A DNA stretch of 64,000 nucleotides, taken from Pseudotamlana agarivorans. Lineage in GTDB: Bacteria; Bacteroidota; Bacteroidia; Flavobacteriales; Flavobacteriaceae. The stretch spans positions 186,001-250,000 of the forward strand of contig NZ_LXEI01000008.1 in NCBI RefSeq assembly GCF_001642835.1, read 5' to 3'. Both the position numbers and the translations under genes were made by a program. This document shows positions 18,509 through 26,538 of this stretch, piece by piece. The notes under the pieces are model-generated. The model did no database searches, was not told the origin of the DNA, and saw only the letters and a list, made by a program, of their open reading frames with translations. Position 1 is the first letter of the stretch. Each line of letters begins with the position of its first letter.

Positions 18509-19780
18509 TTATTTGCTTAAAAGTTGATGTCCAACAGCGCACTTTAAACACAAATGCTTGTCGCAATACGCTGTTTTAAGTTGAATTAGCGCTTGGGAGT
18601 CCAAAGCCGATTTTGATACACGTTTCAAATTATTGAAAGCTTTTATAACACTATTATGCTCTGAAGGGATTTGATGAGCCATTACCATAATCTTCGAAGC
18701 ATTTTCATCGCCACAGTGTTTGGCGTATAAAAATTTAATAGGTAAAATGGTGTTGATTAATAACAAATTAATAAACCCCCTGCTTAGCGCTTTCGCGGAA
18801 GAATGAGATGTCTTTTGAAAAGTATAATGGGTTTTCCAGTAATCTGAAGTTTCCACGCGAAAAATATCATAAAACTCATTGAGGCTCGATGAAGTCATAA
18901 CTTTTGAAAACAAGTTTTGATGTTTATGATACAAGCTTGCTAGCTGCGATAATCTAATCGTTGGGAAGTTTAATGGGCGCAACCTAAAAAATTGAACTGG
19001 TAAAACGTTTCGGTTTTCCAAGTTGAATTTTTGTTTCAAAAACTGATACTCCCTAACCAAATTTACATGATAAGCATCTTCAACTTTATTTTCCAACAAA
19101 CCTGCTTGTCCAAAAAGCAGTGCTTCTAAAGTATTTTGATGGCTTAGCGTTTTGCGTACTACCGAAAAATCTACCGACTGCCCCAAACTCATAAAAGCTT
19201 CCCCGTTAACTTTTAGTCCGAAATTCTTAGCTAACATTTGAAACAACACCGCTTCCCAATCATTTTTAGAAGCTTCAAGAAGCTGTGTAATGGTTTTTGA
19301 CTTATGTTCTAAACGTTCAAAAAACAAACGCTCTAACCAATTTTCTAAAATAAAATCATCAACCGAACTGAAATCGTTTTCACATTTTATCCAATGCTTT
19401 TGCTTTGAAAATAGCGTTTGGTACTTGTTAATCATTTCTGAAGTCACATAACTTCTAAGTTCTAAAGTAGGAATGCAAGTATTGTCCTTTCTATAAATAT
19501 CGGTGTCGTGTTCCCAAACCACATGGAGAATAACATTATCATAAACAGGATCTTGCTCGTGGTTATGTACATACCAATCGGATGATTTTACATGTACCTC
19601 AACATTACCAGCCCAAACCTGTTCGTCAATTTTCAGTTTTGCATTAAAAAAGTCTGGTCCAGAATTGAAATTATGAGTCCCAACTGAGGAGATAATCACA
19701 GGCAAACCTTGGGTGGTTTTCAATTGTGTGATTTGGAATTTTTTATACTTCCATATATAGTGTAGAAAATCTTCATTCAT
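18509..19780 (-). CDS. DUF2851 family protein
   Basis: A 423-residue soluble protein typical of Bacteroidota. The N-terminus MNEDFLHYIWKYKKF and the segment HNFNSGPDFFNAKLKIDEQVWAGNVEVHVKSSDWYVHNH are characteristic of DUF2851. The C-terminus has four Cys residues (AYCDKHLCLKCAVGH preceded by YAKHCGDE), which might bind a metal. The function is unknown. It is first in a short minus-strand run with the PspC and K+ channel genes. Confidence 0.85.
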   Translation of the reverse strand: MNEDFLHYIWKYKKFQITQLKTTQGLPVIISSVGTHNFNSGPDFFNAKLKIDEQVWAGNVEVHVKSSDWYVHNHEQDPVYDNVILHVVWEHDTDIYRKDNTCIPTLELRSYVTSEMINKYQTLFSKQKHWIKCENDFSSVDDFILENWLERLFFERLEHKSKTITQLLEASKNDWEAVLFQMLAKNFGLKVNGEAFMSLGQSVDFSVVRKTLSHQNTLEALLFGQAGLLENKVEDAYHVNLVREYQFLKQKFNLENRNVLPVQFFRLRPLNFPTIRLSQLASLYHKHQNLFSKVMTSSSLNEFYDIFRVETSDYWKTHYTFQKTSHSSAKALSRGFINLLLINTILPIKFLYAKHCGDENASKIMVMAHQIPSEHNSVIKAFNNLKRVSKSALDSQALIQLKTAYCDKHLCLKCAVGHQLLSK

Positions 19781-19859
19781 TCAATAAATATAAAAATTCC
19801 TACAAAACTTTATGTATTTAATTTGATTTATATGGAGTCGTAAATTAAAATACCTTATA

Positions 19860-20046
19860 TATCAGCAGTAACCAAAACTTCTCGTCTCCGCTCGAAGACC
19901 ATACATAGAAGCTCTGTGGATCTCTGTATTACCGCTTTGGAACTTTGCAGCTTTGAAACTTTGAAAGTACAGATTCTTCAGTCGTACCTACTTCTGAATG
20001 ACACTCCTCTATCATGCAGAACGAAGTGAAGCATCTTCCAAATCAA
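19860..20046. repeat. Cluster of dispersed spacer repeats
   Basis: This spacer holds 'cttctcgtctccgctcgaag' near 19877, a relative of copies at 24451, 52793 and 52839. It also holds a segment at about 19970-20040 that reads, on the minus strand, 'gatgcttcacttcgttctgc', matching 52950-53023 over some 75 bases including 'aggtacgactgaagaatctg'. It also contains 'actttgcagctttgaaactt' wording. No gene is apparent. Confidence 0.8.
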
Positions 20047-20047
20047 A

Positions 20048-20506
20048 ATGACAGCTACATTAAAAACACACAATACAATTAGGTTTAGTAAATTTGTAAA
20101 AAATCTATTTATGCACGGACTTGATTTATCTACACCTGCGCTATTATTTTCGGCGATTTCCTTAATTATGTTAGCTTACACCAACCGTTTCTTAGCCTAT
20201 GCTGCGGTGGTTAGAGACCTACATGATAAGTACCTTAAAAACCCTGACGAGCGGTATATCAAACAAATTAAAAACATCAAAAAACGTCTTTACCTAACTC
20301 GCGCTATGCAAATTGCAGGTATTTCTAGTTTATTGTTATGTGTGCTTACCATGTTTTTAATTTACATCGAACAAGGCATGCTTGCCGTTTGGGTATTCGG
20401 ATTTGCTTTGGTTTTGCTTATTATTTCTTTAGGCTTACTAATTATGGAGATTCAAATTTCGGTAAAAGCCTTAGAGCATCACATCTCTGATATTGAAAAT
20501 AGCTAA
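20048..20506 (+). CDS. DUF2721 family membrane protein
   Basis: A 152-residue integral membrane protein with three hydrophobic segments (about residues 28-48, 86-108, 113-136). The motif LDLSTPALLFSAISLIMLAYTNRFLAYAAVVRDLH is the DUF2721 signature. The function is unknown. It converges with the minus-strand permease gene, whose stop is 6 bp away, so no long shared terminator fits between them. Confidence 0.82.
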   Translation: MTATLKTHNTIRFSKFVKNLFMHGLDLSTPALLFSAISLIMLAYTNRFLAYAAVVRDLHDKYLKNPDERYIKQIKNIKKRLYLTRAMQIAGISSLLLCVLTMFLIYIEQGMLAVWVFGFALVLLIISLGLLIMEIQISVKALEHHISDIENS

Positions 20507-20512
20507 CTAACT

Positions 20513-21748
20513 TTACTGAAAACGCATCGCCTTAACCGGAGATATTTTAGTAATGATGTAAGATGGTAAAAGCAGCATAAGTAAACACAATACTAGGGTT
20601 CCAATATTTAGGATTAGAATATAACCTAAACTGATGTACACCGGCGCTTCGGTAACATAGTACACACTAGGATCTAGATGTAAAAGCTTCAAATATTTTT
20701 GAGCAAAAAGGAGTCCGAGTCCAATAACATTACCCCAAAACAAGCCCAAAAGAATTAAATAGGACGCATTGTATAAAAACAATTTACGAACGCTCCAGTT
20801 ATTGCTTCCTAATGCTTTTAAAAGACCAATCATTTGGGTACGTTCAAGAATTAGAACCAACAACGCCGTAATCATATTAATACCTGCGATTAAAATCATG
20901 ATACCAATAATCCCGTAGATATTCTTATCAAATATTTTTATCCATTCAAAAACAGAATAGTAACGATCTTTGATACTTTCTGTGTTTAAGGTTGATGGGG
21001 TGTTTTCATAAATTTCACGAGCCTTTTCATCTAATTGATTGTAATCTTCCAAAAAGACTTCAAAATTCCCAATTTGATCATTTTTCCATCGGTTTATACG
21101 TTGAATGTGTCTTAAATCCCCAAAAATATATTGAGCATCCAATTCCTGAAATCCAGAATTATAAACGCCAACAATATTAAAAGTGATGATATTGGGTAGC
21201 TTTTCAGGATCTTCTTTTGCAAAAACCATTTGCATTTTATCGCCTACTTTAAAATGGAGACGGTTGGCTAAGTAGGAAGAAATTAAAATATCCTCATTAC
21301 GCTTTTGTGTATAATCGGGTAAACGACCTTCAACCAGAAACTCTTTAAAATAGCGCCAGTCATAATCGGCTCCCACGCCTTTTAAAAAAGCAGCTTCAAA
21401 ATCATTTTCCGTACGAATCACGCCAAATTTAGAGGCTACAGCTTGAATGTGTTTAACACCTTCCACCGACTTAAACTCAGGATAAAAATCGGTATTTGAA
21501 GAAATAGGATGCAAACTTTCATGAGAATGATTGCTGTCAAAATTAGAAATAGTAACATGACCATTAAAGGCCACCACCTTATCACGTATTTTTTGTTGCA
21601 AACCAATACCTGTAGCAATAGCAATCATCATAACGATGATACCAATAGCAATTGCAGCAATACCAATTTTTATTATTGGCGCCGAAACGCTACTTTTATA
21701 CGCTTTACTACCAATAATACGTTTAGCTAAAAAAAATTCGTAATTCAA
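20513..21748 (-). CDS. FtsX/LolC-type ABC transporter permease
   Basis: A 411-residue permease with the FtsX/MacB arrangement: one N-terminal transmembrane helix (about 25-48), a periplasmic domain (about 50-265) and three C-terminal helices (about 270-400). It resembles LolC/LolE subunits that extract lipoproteins from the inner membrane. The start codon is TTG at 21748, giving MNYEFFLAKRI, the family's normal N-terminus; the first internal ATG would remove TM1. The divergent NamZ-like lipoprotein gene starts only 8 bp away. Confidence 0.85.
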   Translation of the reverse strand: MNYEFFLAKRIIGSKAYKSSVSAPIIKIGIAAIAIGIIVMMIAIATGIGLQQKIRDKVVAFNGHVTISNFDSNHSHESLHPISSNTDFYPEFKSVEGVKHIQAVASKFGVIRTENDFEAAFLKGVGADYDWRYFKEFLVEGRLPDYTQKRNEDILISSYLANRLHFKVGDKMQMVFAKEDPEKLPNIITFNIVGVYNSGFQELDAQYIFGDLRHIQRINRWKNDQIGNFEVFLEDYNQLDEKAREIYENTPSTLNTESIKDRYYSVFEWIKIFDKNIYGIIGIMILIAGINMITALLVLILERTQMIGLLKALGSNNWSVRKLFLYNASYLILLGLFWGNVIGLGLLFAQKYLKLLHLDPSVYYVTEAPVYISLGYILILNIGTLVLCLLMLLLPSYIITKISPVKAMRFQ

Positions 21749-21756
21749 TTTATATC

Positions 21757-23007
21757 ATGAAGTTTAATATTTTCAAAAATACAGTTTTATTATTTGTTTT
21801 AGCAATCATTTCTTGCGCGTCTAAAGCGAAAAATGAAAATGTTGAAAATTTAGTCCATAACAATACCATAAATGAAGCCACTCAAAAAGCTTCAAAGGAG
21901 GCTAAAATTATAGTAGGCGCCAATCAAACAGAAAGATACCTGCCTTTATTACATGGTAAAAAGATTGGTATAGTAGCTAATCAAACTTCGGTGATATTCA
22001 AAAAGGATCAAACCTATACACATCTTGTTGATTCGCTTCTTACATTAGAAGTTGATATTCGAAAAGTTTTTGCTCCAGAACACGGCTTTAGAGGACAAGC
22101 TGATGCAGGAGAAGTGGTAAAAGATGGCATCGACACCAAAACGAAACTACCTATAGTTTCCCTTTACGGAAAAAACAAAAAACCTTCGGCCGAACAACTT
22201 AAAGGTTTAGACCTCGTGATTTTTGACATTCAGGATGTTGGAACCCGTTTTTACACTTACATTTCTTCCTTACATTATGTTATGGAAGCCTGTGCCGAAC
22301 AACATATCCCTATGCTCATTTTAGACCGTCCAAACCCGAACGGAAGGTATATTGACGGACCTATTTTAGAAAAAAAGAACACCAGTTTTGTTGGCATGCA
22401 TCCCATTCCGGTGGTTCACGGTATGACCATTGGTGAATACGCAAAAATGATAAATGGTGAAAAATGGTTAGCTGGCGAAATGAGTTGTGAACTCACCGTG
22501 ATTCCTGTAAAAAATTACAATCGCGAGGTAAACTACAGTCTCCCTATAAAACCGAGTCCGAATTTACCCAATGACCAATCTATAAACTTATATCCTAGTT
22601 TGTGCTTTTTTGAAGGCACTAATGTGAATGCTGGTCGTGGTACCAGTAAACAGTTTCAAATATTTGGGAGTCCGTTTTTAAACCCGTCGGTTTTTAACTA
22701 CCAATATACCCCGGTAGCCAATGAAGGCGCGAAATATCCAAAACATCAAAATAAATTATGCTACGGCAAGGATTTATCTGAAGAAAAACAACTAGACCAC
22801 CTAAACCTTTCATGGCTTATTGAGGCTTATCAAAACACAAAAAACAAAGCTGATTTTTTCAATAACTTTTTCATCAAATTATCAGGCACTTCAAAATTAC
22901 AAGAGCAAATTGAATCGGGTGTAAGTGCGGAAGCTATCAAAGCTTCGTGGCAAAGTGGCTTGGAAGCTTTTAGAAAAACACGTGAACAATATTTGATATA
23001 CAAATAG
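21757..23007 (+). CDS. DUF1343 (NamZ-like exo-beta-N-acetylmuramidase) lipoprotein
   Basis: A 416-residue exported protein of the DUF1343 family, to which the peptidoglycan-recycling exo-N-acetylmuramidase NamZ belongs. The N-terminus has a lipobox-like end (VLAIISC-ASK, Cys19), so it is probably a lipoprotein. Family segments are KIGIVANQTSV, VFAPEHGFRG, DIQDVGTRFYTYI, LDRPNPNG and CFFEGTNVNAGRGT. Enzymatic activity is inferred from the family. It is divergent from the FtsX-type permease with an 8-bp gap between start codons. Confidence 0.87.
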   Translation: MKFNIFKNTVLLFVLAIISCASKAKNENVENLVHNNTINEATQKASKEAKIIVGANQTERYLPLLHGKKIGIVANQTSVIFKKDQTYTHLVDSLLTLEVDIRKVFAPEHGFRGQADAGEVVKDGIDTKTKLPIVSLYGKNKKPSAEQLKGLDLVIFDIQDVGTRFYTYISSLHYVMEACAEQHIPMLILDRPNPNGRYIDGPILEKKNTSFVGMHPIPVVHGMTIGEYAKMINGEKWLAGEMSCELTVIPVKNYNREVNYSLPIKPSPNLPNDQSINLYPSLCFFEGTNVNAGRGTSKQFQIFGSPFLNPSVFNYQYTPVANEGAKYPKHQNKLCYGKDLSEEKQLDHLNLSWLIEAYQNTKNKADFFNNFFIKLSGTSKLQEQIESGVSAEAIKASWQSGLEAFRKTREQYLIYK

Positions 23008-23040
23008 ATGCCTAAATAGTGGACATCTATGTATTTAGAT

Positions 23041-23532
23041 TCAACCGATCCGTTTTTTCATGGCTTCAACGATATTAAAAGCTGCGGGACAAATATTCAC
23101 ATTTTTTAATGTTAGGTTTGAAATCTGCTGAAACTTTTTTCTGTCGGTATGCGGAAATTCACGACAAGCTTTAGGTCGCACATCGTAAATAGAACAATAA
23201 TTATCGGCTCCCAAAAATGTACAAGGCACGCTTTGCAAAACATAATCATTCTCCTCGTCGATACGTAAATATTGATCTATAAATTGCTGGGGTTTCAACC
23301 TGAAAGATTTAGCTATGCGCTCAATATCCTTATCTGTAAAGAGCGGCCCTGTGGTTTTACAGCAGTTAGCACATTCTAAACAATCGGTTTTTTCAAACTC
23401 ATCTTCATGCAACTCCTGCATGATATAGTCTAAATTTTTAGGCGGTTTCTTTTTAAGCTTGGCGAAGAATTTTTTATTCTCGTTATGCTTATCTTTGGCC
23501 AGCTTTGGAAGGTTGTTTATAATATCCTGCAT
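23041..23532 (-). CDS. YkgJ-type cysteine cluster protein
   Basis: A 163-residue protein with the CxxCxxCC cluster (DCLECANCCKTTGPLF) and a second cysteine set (CTFLGADNYCSIYDVRPKACREFPH), together a probable Zn or Fe-S site of the YkgJ (UPF0153) family. Function is unknown. The frame extends upstream to 23607, but those 25 residues fall in a repeat-rich stretch ('cagtgaatttcacgcagaatcac'), so I chose the ATG at 23532 (MQDIINNLPKLA). Confidence 0.85.
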   Translation of the reverse strand: MQDIINNLPKLAKDKHNENKKFFAKLKKKPPKNLDYIMQELHEDEFEKTDCLECANCCKTTGPLFTDKDIERIAKSFRLKPQQFIDQYLRIDEENDYVLQSVPCTFLGADNYCSIYDVRPKACREFPHTDRKKFQQISNLTLKNVNICPAAFNIVEAMKKRIG

Positions 23533-23741
23533 GGTGCAAAAATAATCCTTTTGATGATTAGATGAAATATTACACCGAGTTTCACAGTGAATTTCACGCA
23601 GAATCACGGCGTTCTGATGTTAAGATAATATTTTTAACTCTGTGCATCTCTGTGTGACTCTGTGTGAAAGAAAAAATATTTAGTTATTATATCGGGGAAA
23701 ATGTTTTCGCTTTCGCGGAAATAAAAAAAGAAAATTACTTT

Positions 23742-24440
23742 ATGAAAGACCTTTTCGGAAAAGCTTTATTAGACTATCAAAATGGGAACTACACCGAAGA
23801 CCTCATGACCTCAACCCATATTTCTGATGAGGACAGTTTACCACTACCCTATTTATTCCGCGATTTTAAGAGCATGCCTAAATTGGAACAAGAAGCTTTA
23901 AAATTAAGCAAAGGCAAAGTTCTAGACGTTGGCTGCGGTGCTGGAAGTCATAGTTTATATTTACAAAACAAAGGATTAAAGGTTAAAGCTATTGATGTTT
24001 CACAAGGCGCTATTGAAGTCTCTAAATTACGAGGTGTTACCCATACCGAAAACAAGGGCCTTTTAGAAGAAACTGAACAATTTGATACCATTTTATTACT
24101 TATGAATGGTACGGGGATTTTTCAAGAAACCGCTAAAATTTCACAATACTTACAGCATTTAAAAAGTCTTTTAAAGGCAAACGGACAAATTCTTATCGAT
24201 TCTTCCGACATAAAATATATGTATGAAGATGAAGATGGTGGTTTTTGGATGGATATGAATGCTGGTTATTATGGCGAACTTGATTATTTCCTTTCATATA
24301 AAAACGAAAAAGAAACCCCAATGAAGTGGTTATATCTCGATTTTGACACTTTAAAACTAGCTTGTGATACGGTAAATCTAAAGTGTGAACTGGTTCTTGA
24401 AGGTGAACATTATGACTATTTAGCGCGTTTAACTTTGTAA
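23742..24440 (+). CDS. Class I SAM-dependent methyltransferase
   Basis: A Rossmann-fold methyltransferase of 232 residues. Motif I is VLDVGCGAGSHSLYL, followed by the acidic residue in VKAIDVSQGAIEVSK and the motif IV region FDTILLLMNGTGIFQ. The substrate cannot be told from sequence. The frame can begin at a GTG (23664), but that lies inside a 'ctctgtgtgactctgtgtga' repeat. The ATG at 23742 (MKDLFGKALLDYQNGNY) gives the family N-terminus and is preferred. Confidence 0.85.
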   Translation: MKDLFGKALLDYQNGNYTEDLMTSTHISDEDSLPLPYLFRDFKSMPKLEQEALKLSKGKVLDVGCGAGSHSLYLQNKGLKVKAIDVSQGAIEVSKLRGVTHTENKGLLEETEQFDTILLLMNGTGIFQETAKISQYLQHLKSLLKANGQILIDSSDIKYMYEDEDGGFWMDMNAGYYGELDYFLSYKNEKETPMKWLYLDFDTLKLACDTVNLKCELVLEGEHYDYLARLTL

Positions 24441-24510
24441 CCTTGTAACTTAACTTCTCGACTCCGCTCGAAGACCGTAGGTACAAACTCTGTGAAGCTC
24501 GATGTTAAAA

Positions 24511-24663
24511 CTCTAAAAAACACCCCCAAGCCCCCTCAAGGGGGTATTGACAGCAACCTTACATTTAACGTTAACCAAAATTGGTAGTAGTATTTTCAAA
24601 CACCAACAAAAGTCTGCTAGAGAAATTGTCCCCTTGAGGGGACCTTAGGGGTGTTTTAAAGAA
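24511..24663. mobile_element. MITE-like element with imperfect terminal inverted repeats
   Basis: The left end (about 24511-24544, core 'ccccctcaaggggg') and the right end (about 24628-24663, core 'ccccttgaggggac') are imperfect inverted copies over roughly 30 bases, both with 'aacaccc'/'gggtgtt' at the outside. They flank about 85 bases of unique sequence. There is no transposase, so it is a small non-autonomous repeat or palindromic element. A related 'ccctcaaggggac' piece occurs near 58958. Confidence 0.7.
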
Positions 24664-24724
24664 AAGCTACAAAAACGACCTCTTTCAAACTTAGCGTCCC
24701 CTTTGTTAATCAGCAAATTACAAC

Positions 24725-24780
24725 TCTGAAATTTTGAGCCTTTGTAACTTTGTAACTTTGTAACTTTACAACTCTACAAC
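24725..24780. repeat. Short-period repeat ('gtaactttgtaactttgtaa')
   Basis: Three to four near-copies of 'tttgtaac' directly precede the stop of the beta-barrel gene. The same wording recurs at 24440-24450. It is non-coding low-complexity sequence. Confidence 0.7.
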
Positions 24781-24783
24781 CTC

Positions 24784-26511
24784 TTATATCCCAAACTTAT
24801 ACGTGGCGCCACCAAGAATTTGTAATCCTTGAACCTGGTAGGTCTGCCATCTATCGTAACTGTTATTCGTTAGGTTATTGGCTTTTATAAAAATGGTTAA
24901 TTGGTCGTTTACATGATAACCACCATAAATATTAACATCTAAATACCCGCCAACATCAATGGTTTGTTCGTCTGGATCTGAATCTAAACTTCGAGCATCT
25001 TTACGTTGTCCCATAAAGAACATATTAAGCCCTGCGAACCAATGTTCATCAATTTGATAATCCGCAAATAGGGATCCGCTTAAATTAGGTAAATTCCAAG
25101 CCTCGGCTTCAGTATCAGAATCATAAAGAAAATAATCGGCTTTCACTCCCAATTTCACGTTGTCATGCACCACAGCATCCAAGGCTCCTGAAAGTCCGAA
25201 ACTCGTCACATCGTCATAAACAACACCAAAGGAATTTCCGTATTCATAATCATATACCCCCGAAATATCCTTAATTCGATTGGCTTTAAAAAGCGCTTTG
25301 TTTTTATCTGAAATATAGTGTCCGCTAACATCATAATTAACATTATTGGATAACTTCCCTTTTATACCAACAAAAGCATTATAAGCCTGATTAGTTGGAG
25401 TGATCTCCAATGTAGGCGAGACAAACGGATTTTCATTTGCAAAATCGCGGTACGTATTCTGGTTTAAACCACCTGTTACACCGCCATAAGCCACTAACAA
25501 CTGATTTACGATACCGTAGGATGCCAAAATATTGGGGTAAAAATAGAATTTACTCTCACTGTTTTGCATATCATTAAAATAGGTAACCGCCACCCCAAGA
25601 TTGAAAGTAAAATCAGATTCCTTAAGTTCGAAAGTTGGTGTTGCTGTCACTTGAAAATTACTAAACTCATACAGCTCATCGATATCATACGATCTATCAA
25701 AATCACCGCTTAAATAATCAAATTTAAAAGGAATAGAAATTTCAGAATAGTTAATAGGAATATCGGCTTGACCCTCTAAAACAACGCGACTTTCAGATGA
25801 ACCTTTGTTATCAAAAAAGCGTTGTAAAATCACATTGGTTTTATTAAAATAAGAATCTTCAAAAGTCACATGACCTCCAAGATGGGCGTCATAAAAAGAG
25901 TGTCCCACATCTAAGTAATACACCAAAACATTATCGCTTGCAATAGGCTCTGGAATACCATACCAGTTATAAAACTGATGCTGAAACCCACCTGCAATAC
26001 CCCAAGTTAAATCTCTTGATTGGGAATTGTAATGCAAATTTATCTTAGAATTTGAAAAACTGCTTGGCACAACTGCATCATCAATCCCGCCGTTGGATGA
26101 GTGATGACTTAAATACCCTCCAGCACTTTCATAACGACTAATCATATGATTCACGTAAGCTTCTGCCAATACGGTTCTATAATTTCCACCGCCTAACGAG
26201 GCATAATTATCGTATAATTTGGTTCGTTTTTTTCGTTGTAGCAAAGTCGCATTCGCTTTTGAAGGCGTAAATGTTGAAGCTACAGGAATTGAAAAAATAT
26301 TGTACTGAATCTCCTTTTTAGTATCGGTAGTTTCATCTTCAAGTCTTGGTGTTTCTTTCACTTTAAAAGCGTCAGAAATTGTAGGCACGTAAGGCTTAAC
26401 AACATCAATCACTCCGGTTTGTAAAGTATCGTTTTCTTTTCGTTGAGAAAAACCAACTGTAATGCTTAATAAGAAAACAACTGAAAATATATTTTTTATG
26501 TGCTTGCGCAT
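24784..26511 (-). CDS. Outer membrane beta-barrel protein (TonB-receptor-like, plugless)
   Basis: A 575-residue protein with a signal peptide (MRKHIKNIFSVVFLLSITVGFSQ) and a long series of alternating aromatic/polar beta strands ending LQILGGATYKFGI, typical of an outer membrane barrel. Relatives are often labelled TonB-dependent receptor, but no plug domain and no carboxylate signature are visible, so transport through TonB is doubtful. It is 27 bp after the large TPR gene and shares its promoter; a joint envelope role is likely. Confidence 0.75.
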   Translation of the reverse strand: MRKHIKNIFSVVFLLSITVGFSQRKENDTLQTGVIDVVKPYVPTISDAFKVKETPRLEDETTDTKKEIQYNIFSIPVASTFTPSKANATLLQRKKRTKLYDNYASLGGGNYRTVLAEAYVNHMISRYESAGGYLSHHSSNGGIDDAVVPSSFSNSKINLHYNSQSRDLTWGIAGGFQHQFYNWYGIPEPIASDNVLVYYLDVGHSFYDAHLGGHVTFEDSYFNKTNVILQRFFDNKGSSESRVVLEGQADIPINYSEISIPFKFDYLSGDFDRSYDIDELYEFSNFQVTATPTFELKESDFTFNLGVAVTYFNDMQNSESKFYFYPNILASYGIVNQLLVAYGGVTGGLNQNTYRDFANENPFVSPTLEITPTNQAYNAFVGIKGKLSNNVNYDVSGHYISDKNKALFKANRIKDISGVYDYEYGNSFGVVYDDVTSFGLSGALDAVVHDNVKLGVKADYFLYDSDTEAEAWNLPNLSGSLFADYQIDEHWFAGLNMFFMGQRKDARSLDSDPDEQTIDVGGYLDVNIYGGYHVNDQLTIFIKANNLTNNSYDRWQTYQVQGLQILGGATYKFGI

Positions 26512-26538
26512 TGGTATCGTTTTACTTTTATAAATAAA

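Noticed and set aside
24193-24486. 97-codon minus-strand frame
   Set aside because: Antisense to the methyltransferase C-terminus and entering a repeat; His/Leu/Ser-rich with no motif.
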